NCBI GenBank assembly: GCA_051453625.1
Contig: JBOZIK010000001.1
Coordinates: 183,488,483-183,510,412, forward strand
DNA length: 21,930 nucleotides
Direction of reading: 5' to 3'
Origin: Welwitschia mirabilis
Lineage: Eukaryota; Gnetophyta; Gnetopsida; Welwitschiales
Position 1 is the first letter of the stretch. Each line of letters starts with the position of its first letter. The notes beneath the pieces were generated by a model that worked only from the letters and a program-made list of their open reading frames with translations, was not told the DNA's origin and ran no database searches. The position numbers were made by a program, and so were the translations under genes. Shown in pieces: positions 9,801-18,089 of this stretch.

Positions 9801-12040
9801 TGAAATCATCTTTATCATAGCATATAAATGGAAGAATCATTTATTATAGTCTAATTATGCCCACTAAATATTGACTTGTCATTTTTGGTAAATATTTCCT
9901 AGATCCAAAGTTTATTTAATTAACTTAATGCTTTTTTTTGGATCCATTTCCTTCTGACCACACCTCTTTCTTGATTATCTTATGAATGTGTATGATTTTA
10001 CCATTTAGCAATTTGTTATTTATAATTTTCTTTCAAGTTACTCCTCCATTCTTATAGTTATTGACAGGTTTCCATCAATTCTCATTGAAGTGTTTTATGG
10101 AATGAATTTCTATTTGGGATATCTTGCTAAATGCTTTTGATGATCTTTATGCTTCTATTTCTTCTGCCTAGCAATTTTTCCATTTGAATGTATTTTTACC
10201 ATATCATTTATTTCCATTTAACTATAGAAGAATTGATTTAGTAATGATCTAGTTCTAATCTTGTCAAAGCATTTACCTTCAGATTAGGAAATAAGATTTT
10301 CCATTCTATGTAATATAGGAATTAATCTATTCTCTTTAGCATCAACTCTTTGTCTTTCCTTTTATTTTTCCAAGTACATGTGCTATTTATTAATGAAATA
10401 TGAATTAAGATTTTCTATGTGATAAAGTGATCCACTATTGGTGTTCACTAGAAACCTTTAACCTTTTTTCTTATTTTCATTCATGATAGAACTGAAGGCT
10501 TTTATGAATGGTATTAGGCTTTACTTAAGAATTAATATGAAGAGTTTATTGAAGAAATTTTTTCTTATAACTATAAGACATAGACTACATATGTTGGTTA
10601 ATTCTATATCTTGTCCTTCGTATCAATTCTAAAGGTCACAATCCATTTCGTTTGAGTGTTGATCTCTACTATTATATTAAAACTTCATATAATCATAATA
10701 CTCCTAGGCATCCTATAGGCTTTTGAATATCGAAGTTTACATTCCTTCATAATTTCCAGATGATTTGAATACTTCCATTTTCATCACATTTGATTTCTTA
10801 AATGTATAAAATGTCATTTTCTTTTTCTTGTTATCATCAGTGGCCGTGTGTTATATTCCCTCATGTTTCATCTCTATTTCTTTACTTTTGGTTAGAGGAT
10901 GATACTTCTCTTAGTAAGATTGGATTAAGTTTCTTTATTTTTTGGAGTGAATGCACTTTTTTCTCTTAGATTTTTTTAATTAACTTATATCTAGTTGATA
11001 AGGTAGTCTCATGCTAATTATAGATGTAAATTTGTTGACTTATCTTGGATTTTTATGTTTATGATTTTCATGTAATGTAATTTTAGACCTTATGTATTAC
11101 CTTCCTCATAGGTTATTATCCTCTTATCTAGTCTTGCAACTTGCTACATATTATAATGAGATTTTCATGTGATGTAATTTTATACCTTATTTATTACCTT
11201 TCTTATAGGTTATTATCCTCTTATCTAGTATCGCAGCTAGCTACATATTATAATGAGATTTTTACGTGTTTGATTTGCTTAAGGTTTTTGATCCTATTTC
11301 TCAAACCTACTATTTTTTGAACTGCGTGTCTATATTATACCCTATGCTTGTTTTAAGTCGTGAGTTAGAGCCTTACTACTACCATTGTGTTAAAATTTCT
11401 TTTATCCTTTTTTCTTAACCTTTTTTATTGCATGTTAGATGAAGGCTCTTTTTCCATTTCAAACAAATGAGGTACTTACTTTATACTTGGACTTTTAAAA
11501 TTGAGCTTCTCTCTCATTTAGAGAAATATTAGAACCCTCATAAATGGTAGTTTTGAAAAACAATGAATGAAAATTTTCATATCTTTATTCTTCCTTATAC
11601 TATTAAAGTTTGGGTCCATTAAAAGGACCACACACATAGGGTCTAAAATTCCTTGAATAATGTAAAGATCTCATATGTCAAGGTTCACATCTTGCACTCG
11701 AAACCAGATAGAGTATTATAGTTCTTATTTATTCATTTATTCATCTATTTATTTTTCTAAGGTACAAAGAACAAAGCCTCTTCTGCTAGGATTTAAACTT
11801 GAGATACTAGATATCTCCAACTATTTGATGAATGTTTGTGTTTCAATGTTTGTGTATTTCTAATGTTTTAGCTTCTAAAGAAATGTAGGACTTTATAGTA
11901 TAACTTACCACATTTGTTATGGATTTTATTCTATTTATTTTGTCATCTTTAATCCATTCTATGTGATGATGTGCCTTCTTTAATTTTATTACAAATGAGG
12001 TTTGGATTTTAGTTTTTGGAAACACTTGATGCAACTTTGC
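9800..12040. other. Spacer between the inverted-repeat arms, mostly featureless
   Basis: AT-rich DNA without a convincing coding frame on either strand. The one clear structure is the 97-bp tandem duplication at 11063-11256. Open frames at 11675-11863 (+) and 11843-12034 (-) are short, overlap each other on opposite strands and show no family motif, so I treat them as chance. Confidence 0.5.
11063..11256 (+). repeat. 97-bp tandem duplication
   Basis: Copy 1 (11063-11159) and copy 2 (11160-11256) both begin GATTTTCATGT and both contain AGGTTATTATCCTCTTATCT. They differ at about nine positions, most of them single substitutions, with no length difference. A third copy starts at 11257 (GATTTTTACGTG) but fades quickly. 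Confidence 0.9.
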
Positions 12041-13513
12041 TTTGGTAGGTTTCTATTCATGTAAATTCCTTTCCCTAGGCTTAGAAAGAACAATGTCACC
12101 TACTTTTTAGGGTGACATGACCTAGAATTATTTTAGAAGATAGCTAGACATTAGGTACCCAAAGATTGAGCCATCAAGATATGAAGTAATAAGGGAATAG
12201 TGTAGACAATAAGGAAAAGGCCTTAACAAAAAAGAAAAAAGGCAAGAGTAAGAAAGGGATGATTTTTAAAGGAAGAATATATCCTCCAAATTACTTTAGG
12301 GTATCTATGATAGAGAGGTAAAGGAAGTTTTAAGAATGTAAATAAACTTTTTAAACAAACTTTTCCCATGGCTAGGATAGGATACAAGCTTGCAAGGTTA
12401 TCCAAAAAAGGGAAGAAGACTACTGATCTTCAGTTATTACTTACAAGGAAAAGTCCATTTCTCTTAAGCAAAGAGAGTTACCTCAAGCAATGTCCTCCTC
12501 ACTAATATCTCTAAGGTGCTTATGAATTGTAAGTTCTAGAATATGAGAGGAAATAAAACACTTTATTGCATTTAAAAAATACATCAATTGGAAAATAATG
12601 CCCTCCTTTTCAAAGAAAGGAAGACAAGAGTATATATAACATTATTCTTTTATTTAAAGAGGAGGATAGCTAAAACAAAAAAAAACATAACTAAGGGGAA
12701 GATTTCCTCAGTAGTATAGGAAAAAGTATAGATGGTTTTTGAAAGAAGAGAACTTAAGAGGGAAAAAATTGTCAATGTATCTTCTTATATAGTTCTTCAT
12801 GAAAAAGATATGCCTCTAGCTAATCCAAGCTAATAAAACTACTATTAATAGAAATTGAGGCTGCTATATGAGAATTAAAGGGGAAGTTTTAAGTCAAGAA
12901 GTAATACAACTAGACTGAAGAGTAATAGGGATGAAGAAAAAAAGGAATGATTAGTGAGTGAAAAAATGGCTCACCAGATGTGAGGACTAAGAGAAAGGAA
13001 CAAACTACATCTATAGATTAAGAGTAGAGAAGTGATAGGGAAGTAGGGGAGGGAGCATAATGAAGAAGGATCAGATAACCCTTAGACATTATCTTCTAGC
13101 TAGTTTTGAGCTAGTGATGATGAAATGCCTTAAGAGTAGTAGAAAAACACTAAGACATCTGGTTGGTCCCTGATGATGCTAGAGAGGATCATTTCACTAG
13201 ACCTATTATCAACTTACTGATCATTAGTCTAGTATTCATCCCTTAGTGTAATGATATGAGTAGGCTCATTTAATTCTAATGCATCCTAAGGATTTAATGC
13301 AACTTTAGGACTCTTATGAATTAAACATTATAACAAATAAGCTTGATAAGAATGAACATCACCAAGGGGAAGAAAAGTATGAGAAAAGACTTAGAAGACT
13401 CACGATATAAGGGAAAGGGAGGACACTCAAAGACTAGTTTTAGCACAAAAAAAGGGATATAGCATAGCGCAAAGTAGCTGGAAGAAGATCCTAGCTGAAG
13501 AGAAGATGTTAAG
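12040..13513 (-). repeat. Inverted repeat, right arm (pairs with 8330-9800)
   Basis: This purine-rich + strand stretch is the reverse complement of the left arm, with the blocks listed there in inverted order. For example, AAATTCCTTTCCCTAGGCTT at 12064-12083 is the counterpart of 9763-9782. The arm stops at 13513, exactly where LTR B begins, so the LTR insertion probably truncates or interrupts it. The open frames at 12223-12405 (-) and 13321-13527 (-) are by-products of the C/T-rich strand and have no recognisable family. Confidence 0.8.
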
Positions 13514-13906
13514 TGTTGTAAGGCCAATTTGACCTATTTGATAGTGTTATTGGAATATGATTGCAAGTACATTTGAGAAGTTTTCAAGAAATTCAAGAAG
13601 AATTTGAAGATTGATCAAGACAATCATACAATGAATCAAATTCAAATATTATGGACCTTTTCATAATATATTTCAGACTTCTTAACTTATCCAAATATTT
13701 ATGGATCCAATTTATATTGAGCAGTGTTGATCATGAGGACTAAAGAAGAAAAAGTAGTTTCAACCATCCTGTAAGAAAGCATAGAGTACATAACAGAAAG
13801 ATCATTATTTTAGTGATAATTATCCATCTTATCATCTAGATAACATTTACAGAATAATTAAGTATAAATAGAAGAATAGAAATGATTAGAAATGATTAAC
13901 TAAAAA

Positions 13907-13944
13907 TCGTCCACCCTATTGTTTGAACAATACTAGATGGACAA
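13907..13944 (+). repeat. Hairpin module M4 (LTR B, first copy)
   Basis: The inner palindrome is TATTGTT/AACAATA around TG (about 13917-13932). The outer stem is GTCCA (13909-13913) with TGGAC (13938-13942). Confidence 0.6.
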
Positions 13945-13987
13945 TAATTAATAGTTACACCAAAAAAACACATGGAGGATCAACTGC

Positions 13988-14060
13988 CATTAGGGAAAAA
14001 ATATTACCTATCATCCCCCATGTCATATGGATGACACCCAGGTGGATGATAGCCCTAATG
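13988..14060 (+). repeat. Triple nested palindrome M5 (LTR B, second copy)
   Basis: Three perfect stems are nested concentrically. The outer stem is CATTAGGG (13988-13995) with CCCTAATG (14053-14060). The middle stem is CTATCATCC (14008-14016) with GGATGATAG (14044-14052). The inner stem is TGTCAT (14021-14026) with ATGACA (14031-14036) around loop ATGG. It is the longest hairpin of the module series in this window. Confidence 0.85.
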
Positions 14061-14151
14061 AATGTAAAACATACTCCATGCATTATTCAATTATTGATAT
14101 GATTACTTCTGATCCATTACTACTTGGTAATCTTAATTATTAACTGAAAGC

Positions 14152-14159
14152 CATAAATA
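14152..14159 (+). promoter_or_regulatory. TATA-like box of LTR B
   Basis: CATAAATA followed by CCCCCTC matches TATAAATA plus C-rich block in LTRs A and C at the corresponding place. The first T has become C. Confidence 0.5.
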
Positions 14160-15040
14160 CCCCCTCTTAGGTTCCTTATTTCTTATTTTTCATGCATCAA
14201 AATGACTTGTGACATTGAATAATTTTGGGTAAGGGATCCATTTAACTTAAGAGAGGATCTTAGCTTGGTGTTAGGTTGTGTATCCTCTATTAAAGAGTAA
14301 CTACTTTTAAGTGGATACAAGAACATTATGGTTAATAAAGATCCTTTTTTTTTTCTAATTTCTTTCTTATGTACTTTATACATTATATTGAATTTAAGTT
14401 AATTATGTAAAGGGTAATTGTAATTTGAATATAGTGTATGAGGACCAACTTAAGTGACAATAAGTTGATAACTTAATTATTGTTTGCATTTAGGCTTGCA
14501 TCTCATGTTTACATTCATTCATTGCATTTCATCCATAATTGTAATTTCATTCATTTAAAATTATTAAATTAGAATAGAAAATAATTTCAATTTCTTTTTG
14601 TCACGTTTAGATTTTCAAGGTTCAAAGATTTAGCCTAATTAGTTAAGCAATAACTAAATTAAAAATAATTTTATTATTAAGGAGTTCACTAATTTAATTT
14701 AATTACTATATTCTTTATTTATTCTTTTATTAGTGAGATGGAATTACTTTGTGGAAATTTGTTGTGTTGCAATTATTATTTTAAGTCCTTTTATTTTGTA
14801 ATGGCCTATTACACTACCAATTTTTGGTTATTTGATGGGATTTTATAAGTTTTTGTAGGACTTTTACATAGGTTTAAGTGTAATTCTGAGGATTTTGGAG
14901 ATTCAATAGAAGATCTCGAAAATGTACAATTCTTATCTAGATTTGATGTATTTAAGGCACATTTTGATGCACAGATATTTAGAGGAGGATTAATAATAAA
15001 GATGCTAAGTTTTTCTTCAATTAAATAATTAAGAAAACCA

Positions 15041-15081
15041 TCATCCCCTATGTTGTCCCCACGACGAGCAGGACAATGACA
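15041..15081 (+). repeat. Hairpin module M6 (LTR C, first copy)
   Basis: TCATCC...GGACAATGA forms the outer pairing, and TTGTC with GACGA around CCCAC forms the inner one with a G-T pair. It aligns closely with M2 of LTR A. Confidence 0.65.
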
Positions 15082-15140
15082 CTATTAGATGATGATGTGT
15101 ATTGACAAATTACTACTGAGTCATCTTTTGTAATGAACTA

Positions 15141-15177
15141 TCATCCCCCATGTTGTCTAGATGACAATCAGGATGAC
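15141..15177 (+). repeat. Hairpin module M7 (LTR C, second copy)
   Basis: The outer stem is TCATCC with GGATGA, and the inner stem is TTGTC with GACAA around TAGAT. It lies 100 bases after the first copy. Confidence 0.75.
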
Positions 15178-15289
15178 ATTATTATGTAACTAACTCTGTC
15201 AGCTGACCCTTGACCATTTCATCCATTTCATTTATGTAAAGAGCGCATCTTACCACACCTTTTATTTATCATCTTCTATTATGAGTTAT

Positions 15290-15297
15290 TATAAATA
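15290..15297 (+). promoter_or_regulatory. TATA box of LTR C
   Basis: TATAAATA is followed by AACCCCTC and a CT-rich leader, as in LTRs A and B. It is the likely promoter of the element transcript. Confidence 0.6.
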
Positions 15298-15829
15298 AAC
15301 CCCTCTTCGACTCTTCTTTTCATATTCATTACATTAGAAATTCTCGCAATAGGAGATTGAAGAATGGGAGATCCATCTTAAGTATTGCAAAAAGACATTC
15401 ATTTGGTGGAGGGCTGTGCATCCTCCATTGAAGCGCGGCTATTTTGTAACCCATATGTTTTGTTACTTATTAATACAAAATATTCTTTATTTTCATAATT
15501 GCATTTTAGTTTCTTATATAACCCTTATGGTTTATGATTATCCGTGATCTGGTGATAATTTCTTGGATGATATAGATCTTCAAGGGAATCCTTTATTCAG
15601 GATGAAAGCAAGTAGTGTTAGGATCATTTTGCATTGCATATTAGATTAAGTTGTATCTTACATTTACATTGTAATTTATTTTCTTCCATTATTCTTTATT
15701 TTTTTATTCCTATTTTCACTTGCAAAGTCATCCTAATTTCATCTCATAGCCTTCAATAAGAATACGACATTTTGAGTTAACTCCCACTCATACTAGTGTG
15801 TTGTATTATGAGAGATATTTATTTATTTT

Positions 15830-15941
15830 ATGAATGATAGAATCCTTTTGAACTTAAACACTTGTATAAATACACATCGCAATAAATTGGCATCATTGTC
15901 AGGAAAGGCTACTGAGGAGTACAAAGGTTTTCATCATTCGG
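15830..15941 (+). other. ORF crossing the LTR C end and primer-binding site, possible first exon
   Basis: An ATG at 15830 inside LTR C opens a frame that runs through the primer-binding site (reading LASLSGKATEEYK) to a strong donor-like site after 15941, and unspliced to a stop at 16049-16051. If the segment 15942-16365 were removed, this frame would continue in phase through Gly-Cys-Tyr-Asn into the gag ATG at 16377. Whether it is translated is unknown; the protein has no recognisable motif. Confidence 0.3.
15888..15905 (+). promoter_or_regulatory. Primer-binding site, decayed tRNA-Asp type
   Basis: TGGCATCATTGTCAGGAA begins one base after the LTR. Athila-type plant Ty3 elements use a tRNA-Asp primer-binding site reading TGGCGCCGTTGCCGGGGA (recalled family knowledge). 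The window matches at 12 of 18 positions, and all six differences are G to A or C to T transitions, four of them at CpG sites. This is the footprint of cytosine deamination rather than random mismatch. Confidence 0.8.
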
Positions 15942-16070
15942 GTAAGTATATTAGACCTCTGTTTAGTTATTTATTTATAGAAATATTATATTTTACTAGT
16001 AACTATAGGGTTTCTATTTGCAGCTTTTCAGTTTTGGTTTTTCAGATTTAGTTTTCTGTAGAAATATAGT

Positions 16071-16112
16071 GGTCATTTCCTTTGTTATTCACATGATAGG
16101 TAGAACGACAAT
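16071..16112 (+). repeat. Hairpin module M8 (leader, first copy)
   Basis: GGTCATTTCC, then TTATTCACATGATAGGTAG, then AACGACAATG follow the same plan as M3 and M10, with the inner stem partly mismatched. Confidence 0.55.
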
Positions 16113-16169
16113 GTATGATTTTAGTTTTCAATTGTATTTTTAGATTTCAATTTTTCTATAATAAAATTA

Positions 16170-16218
16170 GTCCCTATTGTCTTCATTACCATCTAGATGA
16201 TAAGGTGGATAATAGTCC
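16170..16218 (+). repeat. Hairpin module M9 (leader, second copy)
   Basis: The inner palindrome is CATCTAGATG, extended to TTACCATC/GATGATAA with one mismatch. The outer pairing is CTATTGTC with GGATAATAG. Confidence 0.6.
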
Positions 16219-16280
16219 TATTTTCTGAGTTTTTTTCTATGTGTTTTAGTTTTTGATTCTACCTCTGTTTTTTGTTTTTG

Positions 16281-16327
16281 CTATTGTCATCTCTTTTATC
16301 ATTCCCATGATAGATAGAATGATACTG
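16281..16327 (+). repeat. Hairpin module M10 (leader, third copy)
   Basis: The inner stem is TATCAT (16297-16302) and ATGATA (16307-16312) around TCCC. GTCATC and GAATGATAC form the outer pairing. It is nearly the same as M3 of LTR A over the core. Confidence 0.7.
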
Positions 16328-16376
16328 TTATTTTTGGTATGTTTTCTATTATTTTCTGTTTGCAGGATGCTATAAT

Positions 16377-16890
16377 ATGGTCAATCTTGAGAAGAAATAT
16401 CAGAGAGAAAGGCTACTAATAGTGAAGAATATTAGAGAATGGCTGATGGACATAGAAAACAAATCAGAAAAGCAATCTTCAGGTGCACTTAATCCTCTTG
16501 AATTTATTTTTTCTGAATCAGATTTCCTTAACAAAAACTCTATAGAAGGAGAGAACCAGTTTACAATGTCAAGTGCTACCCATAAGTAAAAATAACTTGT
16601 AGGGCCTTCTATCCTTAATAAAAACCTTACCCTTAGAGAATTATTAGCAAACAAGAAAAGAGAGATTCAAACACCTTTCTGCCTATCCCTAGAAGATGAT
16701 GTTAAAATTAAGAATTTAAATGCCTATGCACCTTTTAGTGGAGAAGATGATGAGGATCCCCTTCAACACATAGCAGATATAGAAAAATTAATCCTACCTC
16801 AGGAAATGGGAAGAAAAAATAACTGATAAAACATATATGGTGATCTTTTCCATGACATAAAAGGGTAGAGTGAAAAATTAGCTAAAAACC
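16377..16890 (+). pseudogene. Ty3-type retrotransposon gag, N-terminal part, broken
   Basis: The frame starts at ATG 16377 (MVNLEKKYQRERL...) and is open to two close stops (TAA at 16587 and TAA at 16593). It then continues in the same frame through LTLRELLANKK and LNAYAPFSGEDDEDPLQHIA to about 16823. TLRELxA and a later SGEDxxDPxxHI block occur in this order in the gag of plant Athila/Tat-type Ty3 elements (family knowledge). Near the A6 run at 16814-16819 the frame shifts, and IFSMT*KGRVKN*LKTY follows, resembling the usual FPMSLKGKAxxWL segment of retrotransposon gag. The gene is cut at 16890 by inverted LTR D, so the rest of gag and all of pol are missing. The minus-strand frame at 16400-16654 is its shadow. 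Confidence 0.7.
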
Positions 16891-17459
16891 TATTACGATG
16901 AAAATTTATGCAATGTTTCACGCCTTGATTTAAATCCTGTTAATTACAAAGAAGATACACAAATATAGCATGCTAGTATAATCGGAGTGATCCGAATGTC
17001 ATAATTCCATGGAAGGCCAATAGTATGGATAATAAAGAGTTGATTTTAAGAAAGAAATATGTAACCCTAATTTACTGAAATAAATTACAATGCATGAAAT
17101 GAAAATAGCAATGCAAAACTAATCTATGAAAAAAATAGTAATGCACCTAATCTAATCAAGCTCAACCTTGACAAAGGATGCCCTCATAATCTATATAATC
17201 AAAGAAACCTGTCATGAATCTTAAACAACATAAACTATGAGGGATAAGTTTCTGCAATTATTAACAAAAAGGATAATTCATATTAAAAAGTATAAAAGAC
17301 ATCTATATCATAAAGTAGTCATTCCTCAATGGAGGATATATCACCCAATACCAAGGTAACATCTCTCTGTATTACAAGATGGTTCTCCGATCTCAAGATC
17401 TCTTGTCATGAGAATGTCAGGTATCATTGAAGATGATTAGGAATCAAGAGGGAGAACTT

Positions 17460-17467
17460 TATTTATA
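17460..17467 (-). promoter_or_regulatory. TATA box of LTR D
   Basis: TATTTATA on the + strand reads TATAAATA on the minus strand, 622 bases inside the LTR, similar in position to LTR B (638). Confidence 0.5.
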
Positions 17468-17587
17468 GAAAAAAAAGGAAAGGGAATTGATAGAAAAGTA
17501 AAGGAGAAACCCTATCTGACATGCAAAGTAAAGTCACAATAAAGTAGTGATAACTCAGAAAAACATTCGGTAAAACTATGAAAAAAT

Positions 17588-17631
17588 AGTGTCATCTCGA
17601 TGGTCATCCAGACGAAGGAGGAGACAACGAG
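17588..17631 (-). repeat. Hairpin module M12 (LTR D, distal copy)
   Basis: On the minus strand, CGTTGTCTCC, then CGTCTGGATGACC, then GAGATGACAC. Pairing is partial. A further weak copy lies at about 17733-17765. Confidence 0.5.
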
Positions 17632-17814
17632 AACTAATAATTGGAACTCTGAGTTTGCTTCAGTTTATCTGCTAATAATCTATCTATGAAGTGCTATCAA
17701 CTAATTTTAGAGATTTCATTCACTAGTAATGTTTGGACAATGATATGGATGATGATGTCTGATAGGAAGATCTTTAGTTCAAGTGCAAGTTATCTATATG
17801 TTAACTTTTGTTAT

Positions 17815-17854
17815 TGTTGTCCTAACTGTCGTGTGGACGACAGAAGGGACAACA
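17815..17854 (-). repeat. Hairpin module M11 (LTR D, proximal copy), best preserved
   Basis: On the + strand, TGTTGTCC (17815-17822) pairs with GGACAACA (17847-17854). CTGTCGT (17826-17832) pairs with ACGACAG (17837-17843) around loop GTGG. The two stems are perfect and separated by a symmetric 3x3 internal loop (TAA/AAG). It keeps CpG sites where the other copies have TG or CA, so it is probably nearest to the ancestral form. Confidence 0.85.
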
Positions 17855-18089
17855 GTCTTTTATAGATGTTTTATTAGTGGGATTGCTTTGTCATCTGCAA
17901 GAATCATAATCCAAAATAATATCTGTCCATATCTGCATAAAATGCTTGTGTTTTATCTGATATTTACATGTTTTCGTCTTTGTGCTCCTTGATTCTTGAT
18001 TGTCATAGGAACTAAGCATTTATCTGTTAGTTTATCTGCAAAACAACTCATAATTTCCTATCAAATACACATAATTTGGCATCACAACA

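Larger units (their letters stand above)
13514..14780 (+). mobile_element. LTR B, probable solo LTR of the same Ty3-type family
   Basis: It begins TGTTGTAAGGCCAATTT, aligning with the start of LTR A, and shares ATTTGATAG, two hairpin modules (13907-13944, 13988-14060), a TATA-like box and the block AGCTTGGTGTTAGG then GTATCCTCTATTAA (about 14260-14293). The last 200 bases diverge from the other LTRs, so the right end is uncertain. I place it at 14780 because TTAAG occurs both just before the LTR (13509-13513) and at 14781-14785, a possible 5-bp target-site duplication. That would give 1267 bp, close to LTR A (1245) and LTR D (1199). Neither a polypurine tract nor a primer-binding site is evident at its edges, which fits a solo LTR. 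Confidence 0.65.
14807..15886 (+). mobile_element. LTR C, 5' LTR of a Ty3-type retrotransposon (1080 bp)
   Basis: The left end reads TATTACACTACCAATTT, corresponding to TGTTGCAATACCAATTT of LTR A with the TG start mutated to TA. The right end CATCGCAATA corresponds to CATCGTAACA of LTR A and lies one base before the primer-binding site, which fixes the boundary. Two hairpin modules (15041-15081, 15141-15177) precede the TATA box (15290-15297). Downstream are the family block GGAGATCCATCTTAAG and GCATCCTCCATTGAAG (about 15367-15436) and ACTAGTGTGTTG near the end. It is the only LTR here followed by its own leader and gag. Confidence 0.85.
15906..16376 (+). mobile_element. Leader of the LTR C element with three hairpin modules and a possible intron
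   Basis: The 470 bases between the primer-binding site and gag are T-rich and hold modules at 16071-16112, 16170-16218 and 16281-16327, about 105-110 bp apart. GGTAAGTAT at 15941-15949 fits a plant 5' splice site. TTTTCTGTTTGCAG ending at 16365 fits a 3' splice site with a pyrimidine stretch. The candidate intron is 424 bases, T-rich like plant introns, and contains all three modules. Splicing is inferred, not shown. Confidence 0.55.
16891..18089 (-). mobile_element. LTR D, inverted LTR of the same family (1199 bp)
   Basis: Read on the minus strand it begins TGTTGTGATGCCAAATTATG at 18089 and ends ATAAATTTTCATCGTAATA at 16891, matching the ends of LTR A. It shares GTATTTGATAGG near the start, hairpin modules (17815-17854, 17588-17631), the TATA box and the block TTACCTTGGTATTGGG with ATATCCTCCATTGAGG (about 17324-17372). 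It lacks a primer-binding site on one side and a polypurine tract on the other, so it behaves like a solo LTR. Yet its flanks (AAACC at 16886-16890, ATAAC at 18090-18094) do not form a clean duplication and belong to two different elements. The + strand frame at 17783-17992 lies inside it and is chance. Confidence 0.8.

Noticed and set aside
11740-11835. AT-rich palindromic stretch around ACTAGATATCTCC as a possible MITE end
   Set aside because: No matching terminal inverted repeat or target-site duplication was found nearby.
14183-14383. 66-codon minus-strand frame
   Set aside because: It lies inside LTR B across the conserved TATCCTC block, and the other LTRs do not keep it open.
16400-16654. 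84-codon minus-strand frame
   Set aside because: It is the antisense shadow of the gag frame, which carries the recognisable family motifs.
14807-18089. LTR C and inverted LTR D as the product of one self-integration event
   Set aside because: The two LTRs are strongly diverged from each other and differ in length by about 120 bp, so they were not identical LTRs of one element at insertion. The right flank is an unrelated copia element.
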